Shown here: positions 17,037 to 24,998 of the stretch, one piece after another | Layout of the letters: each line of letters begins with the position of its first letter | How positions within the stretch are numbered: the first letter of the stretch is position 1 | Position numbers and translations under genes: made by a program | Virus record (IMG/VR): IMGVR_UViG_3300021511_000005 | Coordinates: 45,479-109,478 of that record | Strand: one strand, 5' to 3' | Origin: a virus | DNA: 64,000 nucleotides | Notes under the pieces: generated by a model | Databases searched by the model: none | Seen by the model: the letters and a program-made list of their open reading frames with translations, nothing else | Told to the model about the DNA's origin: nothing

Positions 17037-17278
17037 TGGGGCAGCTCACGGACAGTCAGCGGAGGATCTTGGGGATCCTGGTTGTGGAGCATGGATGGTG
17101 GGCCAAAGCGACGAGCTTGGCGTCCATGCTAGGCATCAATCCCCAGGGCTGCGGGATGGCGCTGAAGGGGCTCTACAAGCGGGGGCTGGTGGACCGTCGG
17201 CCGCCAGCTCCCAAGGACTCGGCGGAGTATCGGATCAACGCGGAGGGCATCAAGGAGGCCCAACGCCATGGAGAGTAG
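17036..17278 (+). CDS. Winged-helix DNA-binding protein
   Basis: 80 residues. The sequence LTDSQRRILGILVVEHGWW, TSLASMLGINPQGCGMALKGLYKRGLVDRR and a short wing (AEYRINAEGIKEA) form a compact winged helix-turn-helix like MarR/LexA-type regulators. It lacks any other domain, so it is a candidate phage transcription regulator. The ATG overlaps the upstream TAA. Confidence 0.7.
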   Translation: MGQLTDSQRRILGILVVEHGWWAKATSLASMLGINPQGCGMALKGLYKRGLVDRRPPAPKDSAEYRINAEGIKEAQRHGE

Positions 17279-17567
17279 ATATCGCGTGGACCTGGCAGTC
17301 TTTGATCCCCCGGAGGGAGAGGACGAGGAGCCGGCCGTGGTTTGCCAGATGACGGCTCACGGGGCCAGTTTGGAGGGCGCCATCGCCAACGCGATCGTGG
17401 CGATGGCGCCGCATATCATCCACATGGGCTACGAGTTCATGGTGGTGGGCGCGGGGGTCTTCTGCGACGTCCACGGCTGCTACCACGAGATCCGGAATGT
17501 TCTGGGCCATGCCGCGGAACAGCCGGAAGTGGTCTTCGAGGGACCGCCGGAGCCGGCGGTCAATTGA
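17268..17567 (+). CDS. Small unknown protein
   Basis: 99 residues overlapping the winged-helix gene by 11 bases. Alpha/beta character (VDLAVFDPPEGED, GAIANAIVAMAPH, MGYEFMVVGAGVF) with one CDVHGC motif. No family recognised. Confidence 0.6.
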   Translation: MESRYRVDLAVFDPPEGEDEEPAVVCQMTAHGASLEGAIANAIVAMAPHIIHMGYEFMVVGAGVFCDVHGCYHEIRNVLGHAAEQPEVVFEGPPEPAVN

Positions 17568-17571
17568 GGCC

Positions 17572-17787
17572 ATGATGGTCCACGAGGTCTTGTTGTTGTG
17601 CGAATGGAAGCTGGAGGCCTTCGAGCAAGCGCTGGGAGTCGAGTGGCCCTACATCCGGTTGGCGCTGCGAGTGTGGCGTCAAGCCCTTGGGCTGTGGCCA
17701 CGGGGGGTCATCGGTCCGGAGCGCCAGCTTCCAGCTTACCAGTTCTTCTACGGGCAGCTGTGGCGATTGAAGGGGGTCACGAGGTGA
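17572..17787 (+). CDS. Small Trp-rich helical protein
   Basis: 71 residues from ATG 17572. Aromatic and helical (LLCEWKLEAFEQALGVEW, ALRVWRQALGLW). The next GTG overlaps its stop. Not clearly transmembrane. No family recognised. Confidence 0.55.
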   Translation: MMVHEVLLLCEWKLEAFEQALGVEWPYIRLALRVWRQALGLWPRGVIGPERQLPAYQFFYGQLWRLKGVTR

Positions 17788-18041
17788 CGACGATCAAGGA
17801 GGCCTTCGCGAAGGTGGCTGTCGTTTTCACGGATGGCGCGATGGACAAGTTGGTCTACGGGCCGGGCAAGGACGGGGAGCCTGTCCGCATGATGTCCGAG
17901 CTGAAGAAGGGAGACCGTTTCCGCGAGTTCCGGTGGGATGGTCCGATCGAGGTTGCCGGTGGAGACGCTTATCAGATGGACAATCCACCGCCTGGGCCGA
18001 AGGGGAAGCTCTGGTGCGTGCCGATGGACCGGAGTCGCTGA
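17784..18041 (+). CDS. Small unknown protein
   Basis: 85 residues from GTG 17784 (GTGA overlap). Contains a beta-rich segment with a possible barrel-like ELKKGDRFREFRWDGPIEV. No family recognised. TGATG coupling to the next gene. Confidence 0.55.
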   Translation: MTTIKEAFAKVAVVFTDGAMDKLVYGPGKDGEPVRMMSELKKGDRFREFRWDGPIEVAGGDAYQMDNPPPGPKGKLWCVPMDRSR

Positions 18042-18298
18042 TGGCGGGCAAGCGGGCGTTGAAGGCCTACCTCGCGGTCCTGGAGGCCTTGTCCACCGGG
18101 CCCAAGATGAAGACCGATTTGAAGCGGGCCTGCGGCTACGACGTCATCCGCGAGTACCCAGCTCTGGATCGTCTGCTTCAGGATATGCGAGTGGCCGGGG
18201 TCATTGAGTGCCGCGGCAAGACCTGGGTCTTGGCGGAGGGCAAAGAGCTGTGCCCCCAGTGCCATGGCCGGGGGATCTGGGATAAGGAGACGGGTTGA
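18041..18298 (+). CDS. Winged-helix-like protein with CxxC knuckle
   Basis: 85 residues. Helices around KAYLAVLEALSTGPKMKTDL and YPALDRLLQDMRVAGVIE resemble a small winged helix; the end carries CPQCHGRGIW, one half of a DnaJ-type CxxCxGxG zinc knuckle. It may bind nucleic acid. It is coupled to both neighbours by TGATG. Confidence 0.55.
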   Translation: MAGKRALKAYLAVLEALSTGPKMKTDLKRACGYDVIREYPALDRLLQDMRVAGVIECRGKTWVLAEGKELCPQCHGRGIWDKETG

Positions 18299-18447
18299 TG
18301 AGCAAAGACAAAGACAAGGATACGGGTACAGACAGGGATCTGTTACGGGAGGGGGTGGGTCACCAAAACGATCAGATCGATGAGGCCATGAGGGAAGAGA
18401 CAAGGGATGATCGAGGGGGCGGGGATCGCGAGGAGAACGGCAAGTGA
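18298..18447 (+). CDS. Very small acidic/charged protein
   Basis: 49 residues, almost entirely charged (SKDKDKDTGTDRDLL, EETRDDRGGGDREENGK) and presumably disordered. Support comes mainly from TGATG coupling on both sides. It could instead be a translated spacer that couples the protease gene downstream. Confidence 0.4.
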   Translation: MSKDKDKDTGTDRDLLREGVGHQNDQIDEAMREETRDDRGGGDREENGK

Positions 18448-19073
18448 TGTGGAGCTGGATGAAGGCGAGTCCCTGGACCTTCGCTGTCGGTGGTTTGATT
18501 GCTGTTTTGGCGGTGGGTGGTGTTATCTACGCATTGGCGACTCACAAGAGGCGGATGGCCGCGCGGGACAAAGGGCTGATGATTCGTGATGGTCACCGAC
18601 TTCGCTGGAAGCGGGAGGACTTGCCCCTGGGGGTCTGGTTCCATCCGGGCCTTGCTGACGAGCTGCTGGAGGCCTGGAAGGGTGCCACGGCGTTGTTCGA
18701 GCAGGCCGTGGGGCGGCCGCTGTTCATGATCCCGCTGATGGCCCCTAATGACCTGGACCTGGACAAGCCGCCGCGGGGGAACGTGGTCCTGAAGACGACA
18801 GACCCCCAGGGCGATATGTCGAGCGACCATGGACGGACGGAGCACCGCTACGACAAGCGGGACGGTTACTTGATCAGCGCCATTGTGTCGTTGCCCTGGG
18901 TTCCGCGGACCGGGCTCCACCGGCATGTGGCGGTCCACGAGATTGGTCATGTCTTGGGTCTGGACCATGACGATGTGACGTCGTCCATCATGTTCCCAAC
19001 GTTGAGCTTGCGGAGGACGCCGGGGACGCTGTCCGATCTGGACGCGCAGAGGCTCAAGGATATCTATGGTTAA
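18447..19073 (+). CDS. Membrane-anchored matrixin-like zinc metalloprotease
   Basis: 208 residues. An N-terminal hydrophobic helix (FAVGGLIAVLAVGGVIYALA) acts as an anchor. The catalytic domain shows the full metzincin signature HEIGHVLGLDH (zinc-binding His at about 164, 168 and 174, Glu 165) and a downstream SIMFP Met-turn (Met 182). A basic stretch KRRMAAR follows the membrane helix, so topology needs testing. Metzincins are rare in phages; the target could be a host envelope protein or another phage protein. ATG 18447 is preferred over GTG 18444. Confidence 0.8.
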   Translation: MWSWMKASPWTFAVGGLIAVLAVGGVIYALATHKRRMAARDKGLMIRDGHRLRWKREDLPLGVWFHPGLADELLEAWKGATALFEQAVGRPLFMIPLMAPNDLDLDKPPRGNVVLKTTDPQGDMSSDHGRTEHRYDKRDGYLISAIVSLPWVPRTGLHRHVAVHEIGHVLGLDHDDVTSSIMFPTLSLRRTPGTLSDLDAQRLKDIYG

Positions 19074-19299
19074 GGTAGGGCCGGCCATCGAGTCGGAGGG
19101 TTGGCGCCCGGTGGTGGGGAAGGCGCCGCTATAAGGGGAGGGGTTGACAGGTAGCCGGGCCTAGGGCACCTTGGAGCCTGGCGGACCGAAGGCGTTGGGT
19201 TATCCAGTGAGCAACTGGCCCGGTCCATGAGGTCGGGCTTATCCAGCTCCATACCATGTTCGCCATCACGAGGTCACATGCAAGGGACACCCTGGATCA
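19074..19299. other. Longest intergenic gap (226 bases)
   Basis: No supported gene. It contains a GGCGCC...GGCGCC inverted repeat (19103-19127) followed by a TATAAG box at 19130, and a perfect TTGACA at 19144-19149 without a convincing -10. A promoter or processing site is plausible but not established. No tRNA-like cloverleaf was seen. Confidence 0.4.
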
Positions 19300-19533
19300 A
19301 TGGAATCTCGCGTGGACAGCTCCCCGGCTGCGCTCGAGGCGCGGCGACTGAGGTCCGCTCTCCGGAAGACCAAGGTTTCGGAGGGGCCGGTCCTGATGGT
19401 GGTGACACCGCAGGAGCAGGCCGAGATCTGGGCGGAGCTGACTCCCAGGGAGAGGGAGAGGGTCACGCTCCTGACGAGCTGGCCGTGGAGCGCTCCCGCG
19501 TTGGCCAGCTCCCGGTTGTGCCGAGCCGCCTAG
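19300..19533 (+). CDS. Small unknown protein, possibly frameshifted
   Basis: 77 residues. The first 58 residues (ALEARRLRSALRKTK, TPQEQAEIWAELTPRERERV) look like real helical coding sequence. The last part (TSWPWSAPALASSRL) does not, whereas the -1 frame from about 19470 to 19565 gives DELAVERSRVGQLPVVPSRL and stops just before the next gene. Either frame may be expressed. No Shine-Dalgarno is obvious. An alternative ATG at 19278 lies in the other frame. Confidence 0.4.
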   Translation: MESRVDSSPAALEARRLRSALRKTKVSEGPVLMVVTPQEQAEIWAELTPRERERVTLLTSWPWSAPALASSRLCRAA

Positions 19534-19568
19534 ATCTGCGGCTCAAGGACGCCCTGATCGGGTGATCC

Positions 19569-19895
19569 ATGCGCTGGTCAGGGTTGATTGTCGCGGTGGT
19601 GGCGCTGGTCCTGGCCTTCGTGGTGGCCGTTCTGGGGTCCTGCACGGCCCCCAATCCATCGCTTCAGGACTGGGAGGCCTGGGACGTCTACTGCTATCCG
19701 GACAGCTGTGTGGCGGTCTGGCGGGCTCAGGACGGCGGTTTGGGCGTGGACCGGCTTCTGCTGTGCGATGAGACCGGGTGCTACTGCATGGGCGGGGGGA
19801 GCCTGCGGACGCGCTGCTGCGACCGGCAGCCCTTCACCATGGAGGCCATGGAGTCCGTCTACCTCGGTGGGTGCTGCGCTACATTAGGCCCTTGA
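19569..19895 (+). CDS. Putative lipoprotein
   Basis: 108 residues. A signal peptide with hydrophobic core (LIVAVVALVLAFVVAVL) ends in a lipobox LGSC, so Cys 24 should be lipidated. The mature part is Cys-rich (DVYCYPDSC, LLLCDETGCYC, RCCDRQ, GGCC) and probably disulfide-bonded outside the cytoplasm. Phage lipoproteins often block superinfection or assist lysis; which applies here is unknown. The TGA stop is inside the -35 box of the next promoter. Confidence 0.7.
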   Translation: MRWSGLIVAVVALVLAFVVAVLGSCTAPNPSLQDWEAWDVYCYPDSCVAVWRAQDGGLGVDRLLLCDETGCYCMGGGSLRTRCCDRQPFTMEAMESVYLGGCCATLGP

Positions 19896-19950
19896 CTTAC
19901 TCCGCACTGCGGTCACCATCCTATTGTCTTCGGACAACAAGGAGGCTCAC
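19891..19950 (+). promoter_or_regulatory. Promoter-leader cassette A
   Basis: -35 TTGACT (19892-19897), palindrome CCGC-ACT-GCGG (19902-19912), a weak -10 region (CATCCT) and a leader hairpin TTGTC-TTCG-GACAA (19924-19937), followed after one base by AAGGAGG (19939-19945) and ATG 19951. It shares its layout with cassettes B-G. The stop codon of the lipoprotein gene overlaps the -35 box. Confidence 0.7.
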
Positions 19951-20832
19951 ATGGCGACCAAGCAGCTCTCTCTTCTTCCCAAGTTGGCCCTGGCGGCTGC
20001 GATGTCTAGCGAGTTGAACAAGGCCAAGCGGGACGAGACCATTCCCGACCTGCAGAGCTACGATATCATTCTGGTCAACACCAGCGCGGGCAAGGACAGC
20101 CAGGCGATGCTGGACCTGGTGGTGGAGCACGCCAAGGCGGCCGGCGTCCTGGACCGGGTAATCACGGTCCACGCGGACCTGGGTCGGATGGAGTGGGCGG
20201 GGACTGGCGAGCTGGCCCGCGAGCAGGCTGAGCACTACGGGCTCCGTCTCGAGGTCGTGAAGCGTCCCCAGGGCGATTTGCTGACCCAGGTGGAGGACCG
20301 GGGTATGTGGCCGGGCCATACCACGCGCTACTGCACCAGCGACCAGAAGCGGGGTCAGGTCTACCGCGCGATGACCGCCTTGGTCCGCGAGCTGGGTCTG
20401 AAGCGCCGGGCGCGGATCCTCAACTGCCTGGGCCTCCGCGCGGAAGAGAGTCCTAACCGTGCCAAGCTCGAGCCTCTGAAGGCGGACAAGAAGGCCAGCA
20501 ACAAGACTAAGCGTGAGGTGGACACCTGGCTGCCCATTCACGACTGGACGGTGGAGCAGGTCTGGGCACGTATCAAGCAGAGCGGCGTCCGCCACCACCG
20601 GGCCTACGATTTGGGGATGCCCCGGCTCAGCTGCGTGTTCTGTATCTTCGCGCCCAAGGCGGCCCTGGTGCTCGCCGGCAAGCACAATCAGGAGCTGTTG
20701 GACGAGTGTGCGGGGATCGAGAAGCGGATTGGCCACACCTTCCGCCAGGATCTGACGCTGGCGGAGGTCAAGGAAGCGGTGGAGGCCGGCGAGGGCGGGG
20801 CCGTCGAGGACATCGACAGCTGGTGCTGCTAG
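19951..20832 (+). CDS. PAPS-reductase-family PP-loop protein 1
   Basis: 293 residues. The PP-loop SAGKDS (residues 45-50) binds ATP or an adenylated substrate, as in PAPS reductase/DndC-type enzymes. Downstream CTSDQKRG and LRAEESPNRAKL match the C-x-x-x-x-K and R-x-E-S-x-x-R family motifs, and SCVFCIFA gives a CxxC pair. Phage members have no assigned sulfur-assimilation role and could act in nucleic-acid modification. ATG 19951 follows the cassette Shine-Dalgarno. It is monocistronic, followed by cassette B. Confidence 0.8.
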   Translation: MATKQLSLLPKLALAAAMSSELNKAKRDETIPDLQSYDIILVNTSAGKDSQAMLDLVVEHAKAAGVLDRVITVHADLGRMEWAGTGELAREQAEHYGLRLEVVKRPQGDLLTQVEDRGMWPGHTTRYCTSDQKRGQVYRAMTALVRELGLKRRARILNCLGLRAEESPNRAKLEPLKADKKASNKTKREVDTWLPIHDWTVEQVWARIKQSGVRHHRAYDLGMPRLSCVFCIFAPKAALVLAGKHNQELLDECAGIEKRIGHTFRQDLTLAEVKEAVEAGEGGAVEDIDSWCC

Positions 20833-20846
20833 GAAGCGATTAGACC

Positions 20847-20910
20847 CTTGACATGCTCCGCGCTGGGGTCAGCATATAGGGGTCCTCGGACACAACTCAC
20901 GGAGGCTCAC
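20847..20910 (+). promoter_or_regulatory. Promoter-leader cassette B
   Basis: TTGACA (20848-20853), imperfect palindrome CCGC-GCT-GGGG (20858-20868), AT-rich CATATA (20873), short leader stem GTC-CTCG-GAC (20882-20891), GGAGG (20901-20905) and ATG 20911. The leader stem is only three pairs, weaker than in A or F. Confidence 0.65.
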
Positions 20911-21870
20911 ATGACGACTCAGACCTTGTTCGACTTTGCCCGCCCCAGCCGGCCCACCAGCACCTTCACCGATAGTGACCAGCTGACGGTCGTGGACCTG
21001 TGTTGCGGCGCCGGGATGGCCTCCTTGGGCTTCAAGGCGGCCGGCGGCTACGACATCCTGGGCGGCGTGGACATCTGGGACGACGCGGTGGAGGCCTTCT
21101 GTCTCAACCACGGCAATGACTACGACTTCTTCCAGGACGCGGGCTGGCTGGGCGTCGAGGGCGCAGCGGCTGGCCGTCAGGAGCATTCCGACGGTTGGAC
21201 GGTGGACGTGGTCTTGACCGGTCCGCCCTGCCAGGACGACAGCCTGGCCAACCACGCCGCGGACAAGGGTCGTGGCGCCATCAAGGCTCCGGCGCTGGCC
21301 GCGGCGCGGGCGATGGGGGCCACCTGGATCATCATGGAGATGGTCACGAGCAAGTACGCTGACTGGTGCCGCAGCCAGGGTGCCCGTCAGATCCTGAAAC
21401 TCCAGGACTGCAAGCTGGGCGGCTTCACCATGCGGACCCGCTGGTTCGCCGTCTGGGGTCCCTGGGACCTGGTCATCACGGAAGAGCAGGGACGCGGCTG
21501 GGGTGAGGCTCTGGGTGTGGACGACCCCGACGCCCGTCTGGCGACCGAGAGTAACAGCAAGGCCAAGCGTTGGCAGCGGGCCAAGGCTCCCCACGAGGCC
21601 GCGGATGCCTGCGTGGGCGGCGACCGGCGCCACGTCATCCGCTTGGGTAACGGCGAGGAGATCCGGTTGGGACCCCAGGACGAGGCCGCGTTGGCCGGTT
21701 TCCCCAACTTGGAGCTGCAGCGGTCCGAGCACATGTGCAACGGGGAGCGTGAGTGGACGTGGACTCAGGGCGCCCAGAACGAGCGGGACGCCAACACCAT
21801 GGTCGGCAACGGCTGGCCCATGAGCTTCGGGCGCGCCATCGGGCGGGCCATCACAAGGAGGAGCCGATGA
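20911..21870 (+). CDS. C5-cytosine methyltransferase-like protein
   Basis: 319 residues with the motif order of DNA cytosine-5 methylases: motif I DLCCGAGMASLGF (Asp 29), motif IV GPPCQD with the catalytic Cys at 107, motif VI as EMV (Glu 143) where ENV is usual, motif VIII RTRWFAVW, and motif X VGNGWP near the end. A target recognition region around residues 190-260 is short. It should methylate cytosine in DNA, or initiate a covalent intermediate for another modification. It lies between two PP-loop genes with matching promoters. Confidence 0.8.
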   Translation: MTTQTLFDFARPSRPTSTFTDSDQLTVVDLCCGAGMASLGFKAAGGYDILGGVDIWDDAVEAFCLNHGNDYDFFQDAGWLGVEGAAAGRQEHSDGWTVDVVLTGPPCQDDSLANHAADKGRGAIKAPALAAARAMGATWIIMEMVTSKYADWCRSQGARQILKLQDCKLGGFTMRTRWFAVWGPWDLVITEEQGRGWGEALGVDDPDARLATESNSKAKRWQRAKAPHEAADACVGGDRRHVIRLGNGEEIRLGPQDEAALAGFPNLELQRSEHMCNGEREWTWTQGAQNERDANTMVGNGWPMSFGRAIGRAITRRSR

Positions 21871-22040
21871 CCGAGAGGGAGAAGAAGCTTCAATCGATTA
21901 GGGCCGTGGCGCAGAATCTTCGAGGTGTGGCGTCGTCGGAAGAGACAACCGACGAGTACGCCATTTGGCTTCGACGTCAGGCCGCGGTCTTGGAGTCCTC
22001 GGTTCGATTTCTGGCCTCACAGCGCGAAACGAGGGAGTAG
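21867..22040 (+). CDS. Small helical protein
   Basis: 57 residues in ATGA overlap with the methyltransferase gene. Helical (REKKLQSIRAVAQNLRGVA, WLRRQAAVLESSVRFL). It is co-translated with the methylase and could be an accessory subunit. No family recognised. Confidence 0.55.
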   Translation: MTEREKKLQSIRAVAQNLRGVASSEETTDEYAIWLRRQAAVLESSVRFLASQRETRE

Positions 22041-22376
22041 ATGGCCGGCAAGGATAGCCACGGGGCAAGCGCGGCCCGGCGCGCCAAGGCGGACGCCAAG
22101 GACAAAGCCCGGCGCTTGAAGGCGCGCGGGACCTGGACGCCGCGGAAGCCGGAACAGTTGGAGCTGCCGCTGGACCGGATCGCGCTGGAGGAGGGCGTGA
22201 TCTACCATCCGTGCGAGACCGGGATGGAGCCCTGCGAGGCTTGTACCGAGTGGGCCAAGACCGCGGAGCGCGACGAGTGGGGGTACTTCATAGGTCCCAG
22301 TCCCTGCGACCTGGTTCGGCGCCGGCGGCTGGAGGCTTTTACTGCGGAACACAAGACCCGAGGAATCACACTATGA
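22041..22376 (+). CDS. Small unknown basic protein
   Basis: 111 residues abutting the previous stop. The Lys/Arg-rich N-terminus (KADAKDKARRLKARG) is probably disordered. Three cysteines (HPCETGMEPCEAC) could form a metal site. No family recognised. Confidence 0.55.
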   Translation: MAGKDSHGASAARRAKADAKDKARRLKARGTWTPRKPEQLELPLDRIALEEGVIYHPCETGMEPCEACTEWAKTAERDEWGYFIGPSPCDLVRRRRLEAFTAEHKTRGITL

Positions 22377-22693
22377 CTGACGAACAGATAGAAGCCCGAG
22401 CTTGGGCGTTGATCAACGAGGGGCCGCTGTTTCTGGCGAAGCAGATCGTCCGGATGGATGAGGCCCTGGTGGGTCTGATTGAGCGTGTGGACCGGCTCGA
22501 AGAGAATCAGGTTGTCCTGGATGTGGATGACATCGAGGGCCGCCTGGGAGCGGTTGAGGCGTCCTCCGAGCGATTCGAGGATCTGCAGCTCCTGGCCTTC
22601 ACCGAGACCACCGCGGACCAGTTGGAGAGCCTGGAGGGTCGCCTGGATCGCTTGGAGGAGCGGGTTCCAGACCCGGAGCTGCGGACACCATGA
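22373..22693 (+). CDS. Small coiled-coil protein
   Basis: 106 residues with long heptad-like stretches (MDEALVGLIERVDRLEENQ, QLESLEGRLDRLEERV). It probably oligomerises. ATGA-coupled on both sides. No family recognised. Confidence 0.55.
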   Translation: MTDEQIEARAWALINEGPLFLAKQIVRMDEALVGLIERVDRLEENQVVLDVDDIEGRLGAVEASSERFEDLQLLAFTETTADQLESLEGRLDRLEERVPDPELRTP

Positions 22694-23436
22694 CCGCGTT
22701 CGCGAGGGGCTCCGATCTGATTGCCAAGTCTCTGGACGTGCCCGGGGTTCGGGATGCCCGGGTCTATGAGTCTGAGCCTGGGAAGGTGGATTTGGTGGTC
22801 TGGACGTATCCCGAGTATGTCTACCCTGGCCGTGATTCGGAAGTGATCCTGGACGAAGTCCGCAGGCAAGTATCGGGGATGATACCGATGGGAGTCTTGA
22901 TCAAGGTGATCAAGGGGGAGGACATCCCGATCCAGCTCAAGAGGGCGATGATTGGCCTCCAGGGCAACGCGGCGGTGGCTATGCCTATCCTCGATTGGGT
23001 TACTGCAGATGACTTCGCTGCGGGCCTCCTGGAGTGTGAGGACCAGGTCTTCGGGAGGAGCGGGAACTGCAATTGTCAGCTGTCATGGTTCTGGTGCGCG
23101 GCCCGCTGCGCCCAAGGATCTCCACGGGCCCGGCGCTGGCTGGGGGTGGATCTGGAGCGGTCACCGGAGAGCTACTGGCAGGATCGCCACGTCTGTCAGG
23201 CGCTGAAGAGTCCCGCGATAGAGGATATCTTTGTTCATGATATCTTTCTGGAGGCCGCTGGTTACGCACCCATCCTGAAGGTTCTCCGGATGGCCTACGC
23301 CGGCGAGGGGCTGATCCTGGATCGGGGAGTGAGCGGGGAATGGTGGGAGCTGGTCGGACTCCGCCACCAGGCCCAGCGTCGTGTTATCCTGGAGGCCGTG
23401 TGGGGCGGTGAGGAAGACGAGTCGGACTCCCCGTGA
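22690..23436 (+). CDS. Unknown phage protein
   Basis: 248 residues. An N-terminal alpha/beta part (VPGVRDARVYESEPGKVDLV, VRRQVSGMIPMGVL) has a ferredoxin-like rhythm; the C-terminal part is helical and Cys-containing (GNCNCQLSWFWCAARCAQ), which might bind metal. No catalytic motif recognised. It ends just before cassette C. Confidence 0.6.
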   Translation: MTAFARGSDLIAKSLDVPGVRDARVYESEPGKVDLVVWTYPEYVYPGRDSEVILDEVRRQVSGMIPMGVLIKVIKGEDIPIQLKRAMIGLQGNAAVAMPILDWVTADDFAAGLLECEDQVFGRSGNCNCQLSWFWCAARCAQGSPRARRWLGVDLERSPESYWQDRHVCQALKSPAIEDIFVHDIFLEAAGYAPILKVLRMAYAGEGLILDRGVSGEWWELVGLRHQAQRRVILEAVWGGEEDESDSP

Positions 23437-23440
23437 CCCC

Positions 23441-23502
23441 CTTGACATACTCCGCATAGCGGTCAACATACAGGGGTCCTCGAGACAACTCCGGAGGCTC
23501 CG
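23441..23502 (+). promoter_or_regulatory. Promoter-leader cassette C
   Basis: TTGACA (23442-23447), perfect palindrome CCGC-ATA-GCGG (23452-23462), CATACA region, short stem GTC-CTCGA-GAC (23476-23486), GGAGG (23493-23497) and ATG 23503. Confidence 0.65.
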
Positions 23503-24597
23503 ATGACCCAGACAGCTCTGAACGTAGACCGGATTGTGACCCTCAACTGCGGCCTGGGGCGTGATTCCATCGCGATGACGGGGCTGCTGGAAGAGGGCGA
23601 GCTGGTGGTGGCGGAGCGGGTTTGGTGTTGCCGGGATTGTGGAGCTGAGATCCCCATGGTGGAGGAGCTAGCCCCGATCTGTGATTGTACCGACCCCGAC
23701 GGTTGGTGTGTTCCCGCCATGATCCAGTTGACCACCAAGATCGGCCGCCAGGACGTGGACTACGTGGTCTTTTCGGATGTTGGTCACGAGTGGGAGCATA
23801 CCTACAAGCTGATCCCGACCATCCGCGAGAAGTGCGCGGCGATGGGCGTCCGCTTCTTCGTACTGGCCAAGGGCAACGGTCGGAGCTACCCCGCGAAGCC
23901 CTCCACCTGGGCCGAGGTTGAGGCCAAGGCCGCCGCGGGCGGTTATCACGTTAGCAACAAGGGTCAGGCCCTCCCGGCCCTCATGGATGAGATGTTGTCC
24001 CGGTCCACGGTGGTCAACTTCCGCGGACAATGCACGGACAAGCACAAGATCTCCCCGATGCGCCGGCTCATCGAGGATGTGGCCCGGATCCGCTTCGGCG
24101 TTCGTGACAACCGCCGCTGGGGTCACGAGGTCCGCAAGGGTCAGCGCCGTCCCCATCTGGCAATGGTGGGTATCGCCGCGGATGAGACTCCCCGCATCAA
24201 CAAGGCCGCCCAGGCTGCGGGTGTGAGCTACGTGGACGAGACCTATCCGCTGGTCACCATGGGGATCGCCAAGACGGACGAGCAGCCTATCCTGGAGCGT
24301 CACGGTCTGGGGCACGTCCGGAAGTCTGGCTGCTACCTTTGCCCCTTCCAGCCGGCGAGCTGGTACTGGGCTTTGAGCGTGACCGATGAGGTCGCCTACC
24401 AGATGGTGGTGAGCTACGAAGCTCAGGCCCTCCAGAACAATCCCAACATGCACGCCACGGCTGCCAAGAAGACCATCCCCGAGATGGTGAAGACTTGGCG
24501 AGCTGCCAACCCGAAGGCCACCGTGGGCGCTGTTCTGGCCAAGACTTACGAGATGTGCCCCGCCGCGGCTCGAACGGCCCAGCGGGTGGCGGCTTGA
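23503..24597 (+). CDS. PAPS-reductase-family PP-loop protein 2 with zinc insertion
   Basis: 364 residues. The PP-loop is the variant CGLGRDS (residues 16-22). Immediately after the first strand and helix sits a Cys-rich insertion (CCRDCG...CDCTDPDGWC) that looks zinc-binding. VVFSDVGHEWEHTY corresponds to the SDTG-x-E-x-x-x-T family block, and SGCYLCPFQPASWYWAL provides a CxxCPFQ motif. It is clearly a different subfamily from the first PP-loop protein. Substrate unknown; DNA or RNA modification is an inference from its neighbourhood. Confidence 0.75.
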   Translation: MTQTALNVDRIVTLNCGLGRDSIAMTGLLEEGELVVAERVWCCRDCGAEIPMVEELAPICDCTDPDGWCVPAMIQLTTKIGRQDVDYVVFSDVGHEWEHTYKLIPTIREKCAAMGVRFFVLAKGNGRSYPAKPSTWAEVEAKAAAGGYHVSNKGQALPALMDEMLSRSTVVNFRGQCTDKHKISPMRRLIEDVARIRFGVRDNRRWGHEVRKGQRRPHLAMVGIAADETPRINKAAQAAGVSYVDETYPLVTMGIAKTDEQPILERHGLGHVRKSGCYLCPFQPASWYWALSVTDEVAYQMVVSYEAQALQNNPNMHATAAKKTIPEMVKTWRAANPKATVGAVLAKTYEMCPAAARTAQRVAA

Positions 24598-24656
24598 CAT
24601 ATTCCGCAGTGCGGTCAATATCTAGAGGTCCTCGCGACACTGACCAGGAGGCTCTG
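24593..24656 (+). promoter_or_regulatory. Promoter-leader cassette D
   Basis: TTGACA (24594-24599) contains the upstream gene's TGA stop. Perfect palindrome CCGC-AGT-GCGG (24604-24614), TATCTA-type AT-rich box, short stem GTC-CTCGC-GAC (24628-24638), AGGAGG (24646-24651) and ATG 24657. Confidence 0.65.
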
Positions 24657-24998
24657 ATGGCTCGATTGACCCAACCCCCCAAGAACCAGGCCTACGCGCA
24701 AATCACTGAGGCCATCGGTACACGCGGCCGGTGGAACCTGTTGGGCTACGCTCGCGTGTCTCTGCTCAGTCCAACTGATCGGGAGGAGATTACGGTTCGT
24801 GTTCAGGCGAGCGCTTGCGAGGTCCCGGTGGGCCACAAGCGGCAACTCAGGCGATGCGACCTGTTCATTACGCCGGAGGAGATCGAGTGGCTCGAGCGGC
24901 AGATCGCCTATACCCAGAGCCATGATGGGAAGGCCCCGCATCCGGGCGAGCGACCGGATTGGCCCAAGGCCGGGGACCAGCTCGGGCTGGGCGTGTGA
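24657..24998 (+). CDS. Unknown phage protein
   Basis: 113 residues from ATG 24657 after the cassette ribosome site. Contains a beta-rich core (RWNLLGYARVSLLSPTDREE, ITVRVQASACEVPV) and a helical segment (ITPEEIEWLERQIAY). No family recognised. Its own promoter cassette suggests it is needed at a defined time or level. Confidence 0.65.
   Translation: MARLTQPPKNQAYAQITEAIGTRGRWNLLGYARVSLLSPTDREEITVRVQASACEVPVGHKRQLRRCDLFITPEEIEWLERQIAYTQSHDGKAPHPGERPDWPKAGDQLGLGV

Noticed and set aside
19144-19170. TTGACA as another cassette in the 226-base gap
   Set aside because: No palindrome, no -10 at 16-19 bases, no following hairpin or nearby ribosome site.
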